From Streptomyces diastatochromogenes (lineage in GTDB: Bacteria > Actinomycetota > Actinomycetes > Streptomycetales > Streptomycetaceae), in contig NZ_MCGQ01000008.1 in assembly GCF_002242805.1 (NCBI RefSeq), positions 220,968-284,967 on the forward strand: a stretch of DNA of 64,000 nt, in the 5' to 3' direction. Shown here piece after piece: positions 24,645 to 32,746 of the stretch (position 1 is its first letter; each line of letters starts with the position of its first letter). A model generated the notes under the pieces. The model saw nothing but the letters and a program-made list of their open reading frames with translations, was not told the origin of the DNA and ran no database searches. Position numbers and translations under genes: made by a program.

Positions 24645-26287
24645 CCCAGCCAGACCGTGGTGTCCGGCGGAAGGACGCCCGTCTCCGGGAGCGGGGTGGC
24701 GGCCAGCAGCACCTCGCCCGGAGGCAGTCGTACGGGCTCAGCGGTGAGGTTGGTGACACAGCGCCAGGTCTCGGTGCGGGCGAAGTCCAGCACCCCGGCC
24801 GGGGCGTCGGGCGTCCAGGTCAGCGTCTCGCCCTCCAACAGCTTGCGGCGCAGCCGGAGCGCGGTGCGGTACAGCTCCAGGGTCGAGCCCTCGGCACCCG
24901 CCTGGGCCTCGACGGCGTACGACGCGAAGGACGGTGGCTGCGGCAGCCAGGCGGCCCCGGACCCGAAGCCGTACGACGGTCCGGTCGTCGTCCACGGCAG
25001 CGGCACCCGGCACCCGTCGCGGCCCTTGCGGGCATGTCCCGTCTGCTCCCAGATCGGGTCCCGCAGCACCTCGGCGGGCAGGTCGGCGACCTCGGGCAGG
25101 CCGAGTTCCTCGCCCTGGTAGACGTACGCCGATCCGGGCAGCGCCAGCATCAGCAGGGTCGCGGCCCGGGCCCGGCGCAGGCCCGCCTCCTGGTCGAGCG
25201 CCGGAGCCGTGCCGCCGGACAGCAGCCAGGCGTTCTCGTCGGTGCCGGGCAGGAGCACGAGGCGTGAGGTGTGGCGGACGACGTCGTGGTTGGAGAGCAC
25301 CCAGGTGGCACTGGCACCGGCGGCACGGGCCGTCGCCAGGGAGCCGGTGATGACCCGACGGAGTTCCTCCGCGCTCCAACCTGCCTGCAGATACTCGAAG
25401 TTGAAGGCCTGGCCGAGTTCGTCCGGGCGGGCGTACAGGGCGCGGCGGGCGTCCGGGACCCAGGCCTCGGCGACCGCGGTGCGGGGCGGGCTGTAGGCGT
25501 CGAAGATCTTGCGCCAGTCGCGGTAGATCTCGTGGACCTCGTCGCGGTCCCAGTAGGGGTGCGTGCCGGGCTCCACCCGCAGCAGGGCCTCCTCGCCCGT
25601 GGCGCCCAGGTCGCCCACGTCCCGCAGCGGTTCGGACAGGTCCTTGGCCAGACCGTGGGCGACGTCGACGCGGAAGCCGTCGACGCCCCGGTCGGACCAG
25701 AACCGCAGGGTGGTGCGGAAGTCGGCGCGGACCTCGTCGTTCGCCCAGTTCAGGTCGGGCTGTTCGGGGGCGAACAGGTGCAGGTACCAGTCGCCGTCGG
25801 GGACCCGCCGCCAGGCGCTGCCACCGAAGACCGACTGCCAGTCGGTGGGCGGGAGTTCACCACCCGCACCACGGCCGCGGCGGAAGACGTAGCGCTCGCG
25901 GGCCGCGGATCCGGGCCCTGCCCGCAGCGCCTCCTGGAACCAGGGGTGCTGGTGCGAGGTGTGGTTCGGGACGATGTCGACGACGACCTTCAGGCCGAGC
26001 CGGTGGGCCTCGGCGGCCATCGCGTCGAAGTCGTCCAGGGTGCCGAGACGCGGGTCCACGTCCCGGTGGTCGGCGACGTCGTAGCCGCCGTCGGCGAGTT
26101 CGGAGGGGTAGAAGGGGCTGAGCCACAGGGCGTCGACGCCCAGCGTGGCGAGATGGTCCAGGCGCTCGGTGACGCCCCTGAGGTCGCCGAGGCCGTCGCC
26201 GTCGGCGTCGGCGAAGCTGCGCGGATAGACCTGGTAGATGACGGCCTGGCGCCACCAGTCGGGATTCCTGGAGGAGAGGTCTGCCAT
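24641..26287 (-). CDS. GH13 alpha-glucosidase / oligo-1,6-glucosidase
   Basis: 548 residues from ATG 26287, where the family alignment begins (RNPDWWRQAVIYQVYPRSF). Catalytic GH13 regions are all present: VVVDIVPNHTS (I), GFRVDVAHG (II, nucleophile D), AVAEAWV (III, acid/base E) and LSNHDVVR (IV, HD). There is no signal peptide, so it acts in the cytoplasm on imported maltose, trehalose-like or isomalto-oligosaccharides. Usually such genes lie in an agl-type ABC-transporter operon; here it is alone, convergent with DUF4142 and divergent from a cobalamin-riboswitch permease. Confidence 0.92.
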   Translation of the reverse strand: MADLSSRNPDWWRQAVIYQVYPRSFADADGDGLGDLRGVTERLDHLATLGVDALWLSPFYPSELADGGYDVADHRDVDPRLGTLDDFDAMAAEAHRLGLKVVVDIVPNHTSHQHPWFQEALRAGPGSAARERYVFRRGRGAGGELPPTDWQSVFGGSAWRRVPDGDWYLHLFAPEQPDLNWANDEVRADFRTTLRFWSDRGVDGFRVDVAHGLAKDLSEPLRDVGDLGATGEEALLRVEPGTHPYWDRDEVHEIYRDWRKIFDAYSPPRTAVAEAWVPDARRALYARPDELGQAFNFEYLQAGWSAEELRRVITGSLATARAAGASATWVLSNHDVVRHTSRLVLLPGTDENAWLLSGGTAPALDQEAGLRRARAATLLMLALPGSAYVYQGEELGLPEVADLPAEVLRDPIWEQTGHARKGRDGCRVPLPWTTTGPSYGFGSGAAWLPQPPSFASYAVEAQAGAEGSTLELYRTALRLRRKLLEGETLTWTPDAPAGVLDFARTETWRCVTNLTAEPVRLPPGEVLLAATPLPETGVLPPDTTVWLG

Positions 26288-26411
26288 ACCCGAACTCTGT
26301 CCACCTTGCCCGGAAACGGAACCTCGGGTCGTCCCTGTGCCCGGCTGTGTGATCTTCAATACCTGGGCGGGTATGCGGCTTTGCAGCCGAATGGATCGCC
26401 GCCTACGGTGG

Positions 26412-26578
26412 GCGGGCCGTGGTGCTCGGGAAGTCGATGGAAGGTCGACGCGGCCCTCGCCACTGTGATCGGGGAGTTCCCGTTCCGTCCGGCAGCCGCC
26501 GGGCCACTGGTCCTACGACCGGGAAGGCAGGAACGACGAGCGCAACACCCGTAAGCCAGGAGACCGGCCACGGCACTC
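26412..26578 (+). promoter_or_regulatory. Cobalamin (B12) riboswitch
   Basis: The conserved core can be read by eye: GGTGCTCGGGAAGTCG near the 5' end (26421-), CGCCACTGTGATCGGGGAG (26458-), GGGCCACTGG (26501-) and the B12 box AAGCCAGGAGACC (26553-26565). The P1 stem is GCCGTGG (26416-26422) pairing CCACGGC (26568-26574). Its 3' end is about 30 nt from the permease start, so control is probably by blocking the ribosome site. This implies the downstream permease imports cobalt for B12 synthesis. Confidence 0.88.
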
Positions 26579-26605
26579 ACGAGTTGATCCACGAGGTGCT
26601 GGAGC

Positions 26606-27712
26606 GTGAACCGGATGGCCGGGATGCCCGATGCTGCTGCTTTCCGCTGGCGACGCGAGGACACGATCAGGACGGCGGGGCTGCTGGCGGTCATCGCCGC
26701 GCTGCACGTCGTCGCCTTCGGTGTGCTCTTCCTGCTCGTCGCCCCCGAGCACTACCAGGTCGGCCGGGACGTCTTCGGCATCGGCCTCGGCGTCACCGCC
26801 TACACCCTCGGCATGCGGCACGCCTTCGACGCCGACCACATCGCCGCCATCGACAACACCACCCGCAAACTGATGGCCGACGGCAAGCGGCCGGTGTCGG
26901 TGGGCTTCTGGTTCGCGCTCGGCCACTCCAGCGTGGTGGTGCTGCTGGCCGCCCTGATCGCCGGCGGCACCCAGCTCGCGGGCCGGGTCATGAACGAGCA
27001 CTCACGCACCCACCAGGTGCTCGGCTTCCTCGGTACGACGATCTCGGGCACGTTCCTCTACCTCATCGCCGCCCTCAACCTGGTCGCCCTGGCCGGCATC
27101 CTGAAGGTCTTCCGGGCGATGCGGGCGGGGACGTACGACGAGAGGGAACTCGAACAGCACCTGGATTCCCGGGGCTTCATGAACCGGCTCCTCGGCCGCC
27201 TCACCAAGTCGATCAGCCGCCCCGGCCAGATGTACCCGCTGGGCTTCCTCTTCGGGCTCGGCTTCGACACGGCCACCGAGGTCACGCTGATGGTCATGGC
27301 GGGCTCGGGAGCGGCGGCGGGCCTGCCCTGGTACGCGATCCTCTGTCTGCCCCTCCTCTTCGCCGCCGGAATGAGCCTGTTCGACACCCTCGACGGCACG
27401 TTCATGAACTTCGCCTACCAGTGGGCGTTCTCCAACCCCGTCCGCAAGGTCTTCTACAACCTCACCATCACCGGCCTGTCCATCGCCGTCGCCTTCTTCA
27501 TCGGCACGATCGAGCTGGTCGGCGTCCTGCACGACAAGTTCGACCTGACCGACGCCGTCACCGGCTGGATCGCCGGGATCGACCTGGACAGCGTCGGCTA
27601 CATCATCGTCGGCCTGTTCGTGGTGGTGTGGGCGGCGGCGCTGTCGTACTGGCGGATCGCCAGGGTGGAGGAGCGCTGGTCGAACCCGGCCGGCGCCGCC
27701 GCCTCGGACTAG
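26606..27712 (+). CDS. HoxN/NixA-family nickel/cobalt permease under B12 riboswitch control
   Basis: 368 residues from GTG 26606 (GAGG 10 nt upstream); ATG 26615 with GGAG 10 nt upstream is an equally good start. Eight helices; the metal-recognition signature HX4DH is RHAFDADHIAAIDN in helix II, with WFALGHSSVVV and the later LGFLFGLGFDTATEVTL of the NiCoT family. The family moves Ni(II) or Co(II); the upstream cobalamin riboswitch argues for cobalt. The TAG shares a CTAG with the stop of the convergent nucleoside hydrolase gene. Confidence 0.93.
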   Translation: MNRMAGMPDAAAFRWRREDTIRTAGLLAVIAALHVVAFGVLFLLVAPEHYQVGRDVFGIGLGVTAYTLGMRHAFDADHIAAIDNTTRKLMADGKRPVSVGFWFALGHSSVVVLLAALIAGGTQLAGRVMNEHSRTHQVLGFLGTTISGTFLYLIAALNLVALAGILKVFRAMRAGTYDERELEQHLDSRGFMNRLLGRLTKSISRPGQMYPLGFLFGLGFDTATEVTLMVMAGSGAAAGLPWYAILCLPLLFAAGMSLFDTLDGTFMNFAYQWAFSNPVRKVFYNLTITGLSIAVAFFIGTIELVGVLHDKFDLTDAVTGWIAGIDLDSVGYIIVGLFVVVWAAALSYWRIARVEERWSNPAGAAASD

Positions 27713-28689
27713 GGCCTGGTGGCGTGTCGACGTTCGACCGTCTCCAGGTACAGCTTCACGTACCGGTCCACGTCCACCTCCAACGCCACGTCCACCAGGG
27801 CCTGTTCACGCGCGCCATGGTGGATCTCGGACTCGCCGTGGCGGGCGCGGCGGTCGACGATCGTCTGGCCCCGGGTCGGGCCCGGGGCCAGGGAGACCTC
27901 GACCGGCAGCAGGCGGGTGCCGATGCCGGCCGGGTCCGCGACCGCGCACACCGCGCCCGCGTCACCGAGGCCGCCGGCCGGGTCGTCGCCGTCGGGGTCG
28001 GGCGCGGACGGGCGGTGGGCCAGCAACTCGCCGGCCAGCCGGGTGCCCGGTTCCTTGCTCGCCCGCAGCCGCCGTACGTCCGCGCCCGGCACCACGACCC
28101 GGGTGAACACGTCGAGCCCGTACATCGTGATCGGCACCCCGGCGCCGAGCAGGATCGCCGCCGCCTCCGGGTCGTGCCAGACGTTGAACTCGGCGACCGG
28201 TGTGGCGTTCCCGGTGGCGACCGCGCCGCCCATGAACACGATCCGCTCGATGTTCCGGGTCACCTCCGGGTGCGTGCGCAGCAGGAGGGCGATGTTGGTG
28301 AGCGGTGCGGTCGGGATCAGGGTGACCGGGGTCGGGGAGGCCAGGATCTCGCGGTACAGCAGGGTCACGGCGTCCACGGCGGCGCGGCCGCGTCGGGGGG
28401 CGGGCAGGCCGAGGTCGCCCATCCCGTCCACGCCGTGCACATGCCGGGCCGAGCGGGCCGGCTCGATCAGCGGGCGCTCGGCGCCCCGCGCCACCGGGAT
28501 GTCGGGGGCGCCCGCCTGCTCCAGCACGGTCAGGGTGTTGTGGACCACCCCGTCGACATCCGTGTTCCCGGCCACACAGGTCACCGCCCTGAGGTCCAGG
28601 CCCGGGTGGCGTACGGCGAACAGCAGGGCCAGGGCGTCGTCGACGCCGGTGTCGCAGTCGATGATCACGGGGATGGGATGACCGGTCAC
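27709..28689 (-). CDS. Nucleoside hydrolase (inosine-uridine type)
   Basis: 326 residues from GTG 28689, preceded by AAGGAGC. The Ca-binding DxDxxxDD motif is DCDTGVDDA at 11-19, then VAGNTDVDGVVHNT and ERIVFMGGAV, VAEFNVWHDPEAA and a late GLDVFTR. All active-site blocks of the IU-NH family are intact, so it should cleave N-glycosidic bonds of ribonucleosides for purine or pyrimidine salvage. Starts 31 bp downstream of the ThrRS-like stop on the same strand, so may share that transcript. Confidence 0.92.
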   Translation of the reverse strand: MTGHPIPVIIDCDTGVDDALALLFAVRHPGLDLRAVTCVAGNTDVDGVVHNTLTVLEQAGAPDIPVARGAERPLIEPARSARHVHGVDGMGDLGLPAPRRGRAAVDAVTLLYREILASPTPVTLIPTAPLTNIALLLRTHPEVTRNIERIVFMGGAVATGNATPVAEFNVWHDPEAAAILLGAGVPITMYGLDVFTRVVVPGADVRRLRASKEPGTRLAGELLAHRPSAPDPDGDDPAGGLGDAGAVCAVADPAGIGTRLLPVEVSLAPGPTRGQTIVDRRARHGESEIHHGAREQALVDVALEVDVDRYVKLYLETVERRHATRP

Positions 28690-28720
28690 GGCGGGCTCCT
28701 TCCGTCGTACAGACCCTAGA

Positions 28721-29992
28721 TCAGTTCCACAGCGCGGTGCCCCTTTCCGCCACCCGGTCGGCGATGCGCCGCAGCAGATCGGGCACGGGGAGGGCGCCGG
28801 GGCGGCGGCCGTCCCTCAGCCGTACGGCCGCGAGGCCCGCCTCGGCCTCCCGGTCGCCGATCACCGCCTGGTACGGGACCAGGCGGGCCGCCCGGACGCG
28901 GGCGCCGAGGGTGCCCTGCTCGGGGGCGGCCAGCTCGGCGCGCAGGCCCAGCGCGGCCGCCTCCCGGACCACCGCGGCCGCCCGCTCCACCTGCTCCTCG
29001 GCGACCGGCAGCACGGCCAGCTGCACCGGGGCCAGCCAGGCCGGGAAGGCCCCGCGGTGCGCCTCGACGAGATGGGCCACGGCCCGCTCCACGCTGCCGA
29101 TGACGCTGCGGTGCACCATCACCGGCCGGTGCTTCGCGCCGTCGGCGCCGATGTAGTGCAGGTCGAAGCGGGCGGGCTGGTGGAAGTCGATCTGCACGGT
29201 GGACAGGGTGGACTCGCGGCCGGCCGGGTCCGCGATCTGCACGTCGATCTTGGGGCCGTAGAAGGCGGCCTCTCCCTCCGCCTCCTCGTACGCCACGCCG
29301 GACTCGGCCAGCACCTCCCTCAGCAGCGCGGTGGCCCGGCGCCACAGCTCCGGGTCGGCGACGTACTTACCGCCCTCGCCGGGCAGCGAGAGGCGGTGGC
29401 GTACGGCCTCGATGCCGAGGTCGGCGTAGGCGCGGGCGATCAGCTCCAGCGCCGACCGGGCCTCGTCGACGGCCTGCTCCAGGGTGCAGAAGATGTGGGC
29501 GTCGTTGAGCTGGATGGCGCGGACGCGGGTCAGGCCGCCGAGGACGCCGGACAGTTCGGCGCGGTACATGGTGCCCAACTCGGCGATGCGCAGCGGTAGT
29601 TCGCGGTAGCTGTGGGAGCGGGAGCGGTAGATGAGCGCGTGGTGGGGGCAGAGGCTGGGCCGCAGCACGACCTCCTCGGACTCCTCCGCGCCCAGCCTCA
29701 TCGGCGGGTACATGTCGTCGCTGTAGTGGTCCCAGTGCCCGGAGATCTCGTACAGCTCGCGCTTGCCGAGCACGGGCGAGTACACGTGCCGGTAGCCGGC
29801 GGCGCGTTCCGCCTCCCGGATGTACTCCTCCAGGGTGTGCCGTACGACGGCCCCGTCCGGGAGCCAGTAGGGCAGGCCCGCGCCCATCAGCGGGTCGGTG
29901 TCGAACAGGTCGAGTGCACGGCCGAGGCGGCGGTGGTCGGGGAGGCGGTCGTTCACCGGGTCGGTGATCCGGTCGGTGATCTGGTCGGTCAT
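28721..29992 (-). CDS. Threonyl-tRNA synthetase paralogue lacking TGS and editing domains
   Basis: 423 residues from ATG 29992, GAGGAG 6 nt upstream; housekeeping ThrRS is ~640-660. The sequence begins directly at the class II catalytic core (GAGLPYWLPDGAVVRHTLEE). Zinc-ligand positions of ThrRS are kept: C in RPSLCPHHAL, H in LNDAHIFC, H in PVMVHRSVIGSVER. Motif 2 is present (TMYRAELSGVLGGLTRVRAI), and the anticodon-binding domain follows (~320-410, APVQLAVLPVAEEQ to YQAVIGDREAEAG). With no N-terminal editing domain it cannot clear Ser-tRNA in cis. It may be a regulated back-up, a resistance copy for a ThrRS inhibitor, or act on another acceptor. The leader upstream shows threonine-responsive control. 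Confidence 0.9.
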   Translation of the reverse strand: MTDQITDRITDPVNDRLPDHRRLGRALDLFDTDPLMGAGLPYWLPDGAVVRHTLEEYIREAERAAGYRHVYSPVLGKRELYEISGHWDHYSDDMYPPMRLGAEESEEVVLRPSLCPHHALIYRSRSHSYRELPLRIAELGTMYRAELSGVLGGLTRVRAIQLNDAHIFCTLEQAVDEARSALELIARAYADLGIEAVRHRLSLPGEGGKYVADPELWRRATALLREVLAESGVAYEEAEGEAAFYGPKIDVQIADPAGRESTLSTVQIDFHQPARFDLHYIGADGAKHRPVMVHRSVIGSVERAVAHLVEAHRGAFPAWLAPVQLAVLPVAEEQVERAAAVVREAAALGLRAELAAPEQGTLGARVRAARLVPYQAVIGDREAEAGLAAVRLRDGRRPGALPVPDLLRRIADRVAERGTALWN

Positions 29993-30034
29993 CGGGGGGC
30001 TCCTCGGTGTGGGAGGCGAACACCCCGGTACATG

Positions 30035-30068
30035 CCGAAACCCCGGGGCGTTGGCCCCGGGGCTTCGG
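30035..30068 (-). terminator. Attenuator hairpin between Thr leader peptide and ThrRS-like gene
   Basis: On the minus strand CCGAAGCCCCGGGGC, loop CAAC, GCCCCGGGGTTTCGG pair over 15 bp with one G-U. It lies 13 nt after the leader-peptide stop and about 43 nt before the synthetase start. Very stable, with a short T-run (TTT) inside the right arm. Alternative pairing for antitermination could not be worked out by eye. Confidence 0.75.
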
Positions 30069-30081
30069 ACTGGGTCAGGTG

Positions 30082-30156
30082 TCAGCGCGCCGGGACGGTC
30101 TCCGGCGTCGTCGTGCTGTGGGAGCACTGCTGGGAACACTGCTGGGCGCGCTGCAT
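30082..30156 (-). CDS. Threonine-codon leader peptide of the ThrRS-like gene (24 aa)
   Basis: ATG 30156 to TGA 30082 encodes 24 residues: MQRAQQCSQQCSHSTTTPET then VPAR. Three consecutive ACG threonine codons and a fourth (ACC) lie just before the attenuator hairpin of a threonyl-tRNA synthetase-type gene, the arrangement expected for ribosome-mediated attenuation. There is no clear ribosome site; TACGGT 6-12 nt upstream could be a -10 box for a leaderless transcript. The paired QQCS repeats are a curiosity without a known role. Confidence 0.72.
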   Translation of the reverse strand: MQRAQQCSQQCSHSTTTPETVPAR

Positions 30157-30310
30157 GGGACGACCGTAGTGGCGGCCCCGGCCGAAGGCCACGGATTTTC
30201 CCCGGGCCCCTCACCCGGACGGCCCGGAGCGCTGGTGGGCGGGTCGTGGCGATGGTGCCGTGAGAGGAGGCACCTCCACCCCCACCTGCCCCGCCAGGGA
30301 GGCACCCCAG

Positions 30311-31093
30311 ATGACCGCCGCCATACGCCCGCACGTCCTCCCTCTCGCCGCGCTCGCCACCGGCCTTCTCGCCCTCACCGGCTGCGCGGCCCTCGGCCTG
30401 GAACGCCCGCCGTCCGCGCACCAGCCCCTCCCCACCGTGGACAAGCCCTCCCCCGCGGCGAAGCCCTCGCCCCGGGCCGACGGATCCACGCTCACCGACG
30501 ACCAGGCCCGGGCCGCGCTCATCACGGAGACCGACCTCGGCGCCCCCTGGTCCGCGACGCGCGGGGCGGCCACCTGGCGCGACGCCCTGCTGAAGGCGTC
30601 CACCACGGCCGGGGAGTGCCAGCACCTGCTCGACGCCCTCTACACCGACGAACTCCTCGGCGCCCCCGCCCGGGTCGCCGTGGGTCTCGACGACGCCGAC
30701 ACCGACGCCCAGCTCCGCTACCAGATCGGCGCCCGCCGCCCGTCGGACGTCGACGCCGCGCTGAAGTGGCTGCAGACGATGCCGGTCCAGTGCGCCCGGT
30801 TCACGGCCACCGCGGAGAACGGCCTGGTCGAGGACGTCCAGGTCGAGGACGCCCCGCTGCCGGAGGTCGGGGACGTGCGCCAGGGTCTGCACGTCACCGT
30901 CGCCACCACGACGTCCGACGAGCAGGATGTCTACCTCACGATTGACCTGGCCGCCGTCCGCATCGGCGAGGACGCCTTCGCCCTCACCAACGCCGGCCTG
31001 GGCGACGTCCCGAACGACGCGACCCAACTGGCCGTCCAGATGGGCGCGCTACGCCTGGCGGACGTACGGAAGCAGGGGCGGGCCGAGGTGTGA
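30311..31093 (+). CDS. Putative lipoprotein
   Basis: 260 residues from ATG 30311 with GGGAGG 8 nt upstream. The signal peptide carries a lipobox LTGC (Cys ~25), so the protein should be lipid-anchored outside the membrane. After a Pro/Ser-rich linker (~30-60) there is one soluble domain of ~200 residues with two Cys (GECQHLL, PVQCARF) that may form a disulfide. The repeated DD/ED clusters and VTVATTTSDEQDVYLT suggest a beta-rich fold like other actinobacterial sensor-type lipoproteins. No family named; function unknown. Confidence 0.82.
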   Translation: MTAAIRPHVLPLAALATGLLALTGCAALGLERPPSAHQPLPTVDKPSPAAKPSPRADGSTLTDDQARAALITETDLGAPWSATRGAATWRDALLKASTTAGECQHLLDALYTDELLGAPARVAVGLDDADTDAQLRYQIGARRPSDVDAALKWLQTMPVQCARFTATAENGLVEDVQVEDAPLPEVGDVRQGLHVTVATTTSDEQDVYLTIDLAAVRIGEDAFALTNAGLGDVPNDATQLAVQMGALRLADVRKQGRAEV

Positions 31094-31120
31094 GGAGGCC
31101 TGTGGCTCATCGGCCGCTGC

Positions 31121-32464
31121 TCACAGCGGCGGCTGTGCCGGGGCCGGGCCCAGGGTCGTGGTGCCGGGGGCCGTGCGGTGGCCGAGGCCGGTGCGGTAGG
31201 CGTCCAGGGCCGCTTCTACGCGGCCGGTGCGGCGCAGGAGGTCGCCGAGGAGGCGGCACAGGTCGGCCAGGTCGCCGGCCGCGCCGGCGCGTTCCAGGAG
31301 GCTGAGGGCGCGGACGTAGTGCTCCTCGGCGGCCTCGGTGTCGCGGGCGTCCTCGGCGATGATGCCGAGGAGGCGGTGTGCGGCGGCGGCGTGGACGGCG
31401 CCGCGTTCGGAGGAGAGGTCGCCGAGGACGCCGTTGAGGAGGTCGGCGGCTTCGGTGGACTTGCCGCGGCGGTGGAGGACGTCGGCGAGTTCGACGGCGG
31501 CCTGGCTGCGGTAGAGGGCGGCCCGGGTCTGGGCGAGCATGGTGAGCGCCTGGCGCAGCTCGGCCTCGGCCCGGTCCAGGTCGCCGTTCTGGGCGCAGAC
31601 GTAGCCGCGCATCCAGTGGCAGTTGGCGAGTTCGGTACGCAGCTGGAGCTGGCGGTACAGCTCGGCCGCCTTGGCGAGGGAGGCGTCGGCCTCGGCGATC
31701 CGGCCCTCGGCGAGCAGGGTGCGGGCGACCTGGCGGTGCATCCGGGCGATGAGTGCCGGGTCGGCGGCCTGCGGGGCCAGGGCCAGCGCGAACTCGGCGG
31801 CCTGGGCGGCGCGGGCGTGGGCGCCCATGTCCATGTAGGGGCCGATGGCGCTGGCGTAGAGGAGCAGCAGGGCGTCGGGGTCGTGCAGGCCGCCGCGGTT
31901 GAGTTCGTCGAGGGTGGATTCCAGGAGGTAGACGGCGTAGCGGAGTTCGCCGGCGAGGTAGTGGGCGATCGCGCGGCCGCGGACGGCCGGGACACGGCTG
32001 GGGAGGGTCTCCTCCGCGAGGCGGTGCTCGGCCTGCTCGAAGTGGTCGCGGGCCTGGGTCAGCTCGCCCGTTTCCAGGGCGCATTCGCCCAGTCCCAGCA
32101 GGGCGGTGGCCTGCTCGGTGGTCAGGCCGTGCGTCTCCGCCTCCGCGAGCAGCGCCGTGTACTCGCCGGCCGCCTCCTCCGCCTTGCCGTCGGCGAGGGT
32201 GCGCTGGGCCTCCGTGAGCCGCAGCCGGAGGGCGGTGGCGAGGTGGGCGGGCCGGCCTACGGCCAGCTCCTCGAAGGCGACGCCGAGGCGGTCCGCGATG
32301 TGCCGCAGCGCCTCGTCGGAGGCGCGGACCCGGCCCGCCTCCAGGGTGGAGATGTAGGCGGGTGTGTACGCCGGTTCCGCCAACTGGCGTTGTGTCAGGC
32401 CGCGTTCGGTGCGCAATTGCTGTACGCGCCGGCCGACGACCTCCGGATCGTCCCGTTCCCGCAT
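31121..32464 (-). CDS. XRE-family regulator with tetratricopeptide repeats (RRNPP-like)
   Basis: 447 residues from ATG 32464 with GGGGG 9 nt upstream. Residues ~8-65 are a Cro/CI helix-turn-helix (VQQLRTERGLTQRQLAEPAY, TPAYISTLEAGRVR). The rest, ~75-445, is a long TPR solenoid with repeating A-x-x-x-L/Y-x-x-A-L helices (AAGEYTALLAEAETHGL, RDHFEQAEHRLAEE, AEELYRQLQL-type units). This HTH-plus-TPR order is that of peptide-binding RRNPP regulators and of Streptomyces TPR regulators. A 54-residue exported peptide gene is divergent 110 bp away with a perfect 14-bp palindrome between them. Peptide sensing is inference. Confidence 0.88.
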   Translation of the reverse strand: MRERDDPEVVGRRVQQLRTERGLTQRQLAEPAYTPAYISTLEAGRVRASDEALRHIADRLGVAFEELAVGRPAHLATALRLRLTEAQRTLADGKAEEAAGEYTALLAEAETHGLTTEQATALLGLGECALETGELTQARDHFEQAEHRLAEETLPSRVPAVRGRAIAHYLAGELRYAVYLLESTLDELNRGGLHDPDALLLLYASAIGPYMDMGAHARAAQAAEFALALAPQAADPALIARMHRQVARTLLAEGRIAEADASLAKAAELYRQLQLRTELANCHWMRGYVCAQNGDLDRAEAELRQALTMLAQTRAALYRSQAAVELADVLHRRGKSTEAADLLNGVLGDLSSERGAVHAAAAHRLLGIIAEDARDTEAAEEHYVRALSLLERAGAAGDLADLCRLLGDLLRRTGRVEAALDAYRTGLGHRTAPGTTTLGPAPAQPPL

Positions 32465-32534
32465 CTGCGGCACCCCCAACTCCCCTGGGACCCCTTGCCG
32501 TTCGGCTCCGACAGCCTCTAGGTTAAACGGCGGA

Positions 32535-32548
32535 TTAAGCATGCTTAA
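32535..32548. promoter_or_regulatory. Perfect palindrome TTAAGCATGCTTAA between regulator and peptide genes
   Basis: Fourteen-base perfect palindrome in the 110-bp divergent region, AT-rich against a high-GC background, and followed on the left by a half-related GTTAAAC (32522-32528). A dyad of this length placed over both divergent promoters is what an HTH-dimer operator would look like. The natural binder would be the XRE-TPR protein. Confidence 0.62.
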
Positions 32549-32574
32549 CACGTCGCTGTTGTTGCGAGGTCGCC

Positions 32575-32739
32575 GTGCTCGGTCGTACTTCTACCCCTTA
32601 CGAACGCCCCACCGCACGGTACTTGAGGGGGGTGGCCGCGGCCGTCCTCGCCGTAGCGGCCCTGATCACGGCGGCGAACGCGGGCCCGGCGCGGGCGGCG
32701 GACCAGACACAGCAGGCGGCACCGGTACAGCGCGGCTAG
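32575..32739 (+). CDS. Short exported peptide (54 aa) divergent from the XRE-TPR regulator
   Basis: GTG 32575 with GAGG 6 nt upstream, stop TAG 32737-32739. The peptide has a basic N-terminus (RPTARYLRG), a hydrophobic core (VAAAVLAVAALITAA) and a signal-peptidase-like site PARA-A, leaving a tail of 13 residues, ADQTQQAAPVQRG. No family is recognised. High third-position GC and the ribosome site support it as a real gene. The likely fate is secretion and release of a short hydrophilic peptide, which fits a signal for the divergent TPR protein. Confidence 0.68.
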   Translation: MLGRTSTPYERPTARYLRGVAAAVLAVAALITAANAGPARAADQTQQAAPVQRG

Positions 32740-32746
32740 GGCCCTT

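Noticed and set aside
25853..25875. CCACCCGCACCA in the GH13 gene as a fourth repeat copy
   Set aside because: Only the 11-12-bp core matches; the second arm, small hairpin and flanks are absent, so it is chance within coding sequence.
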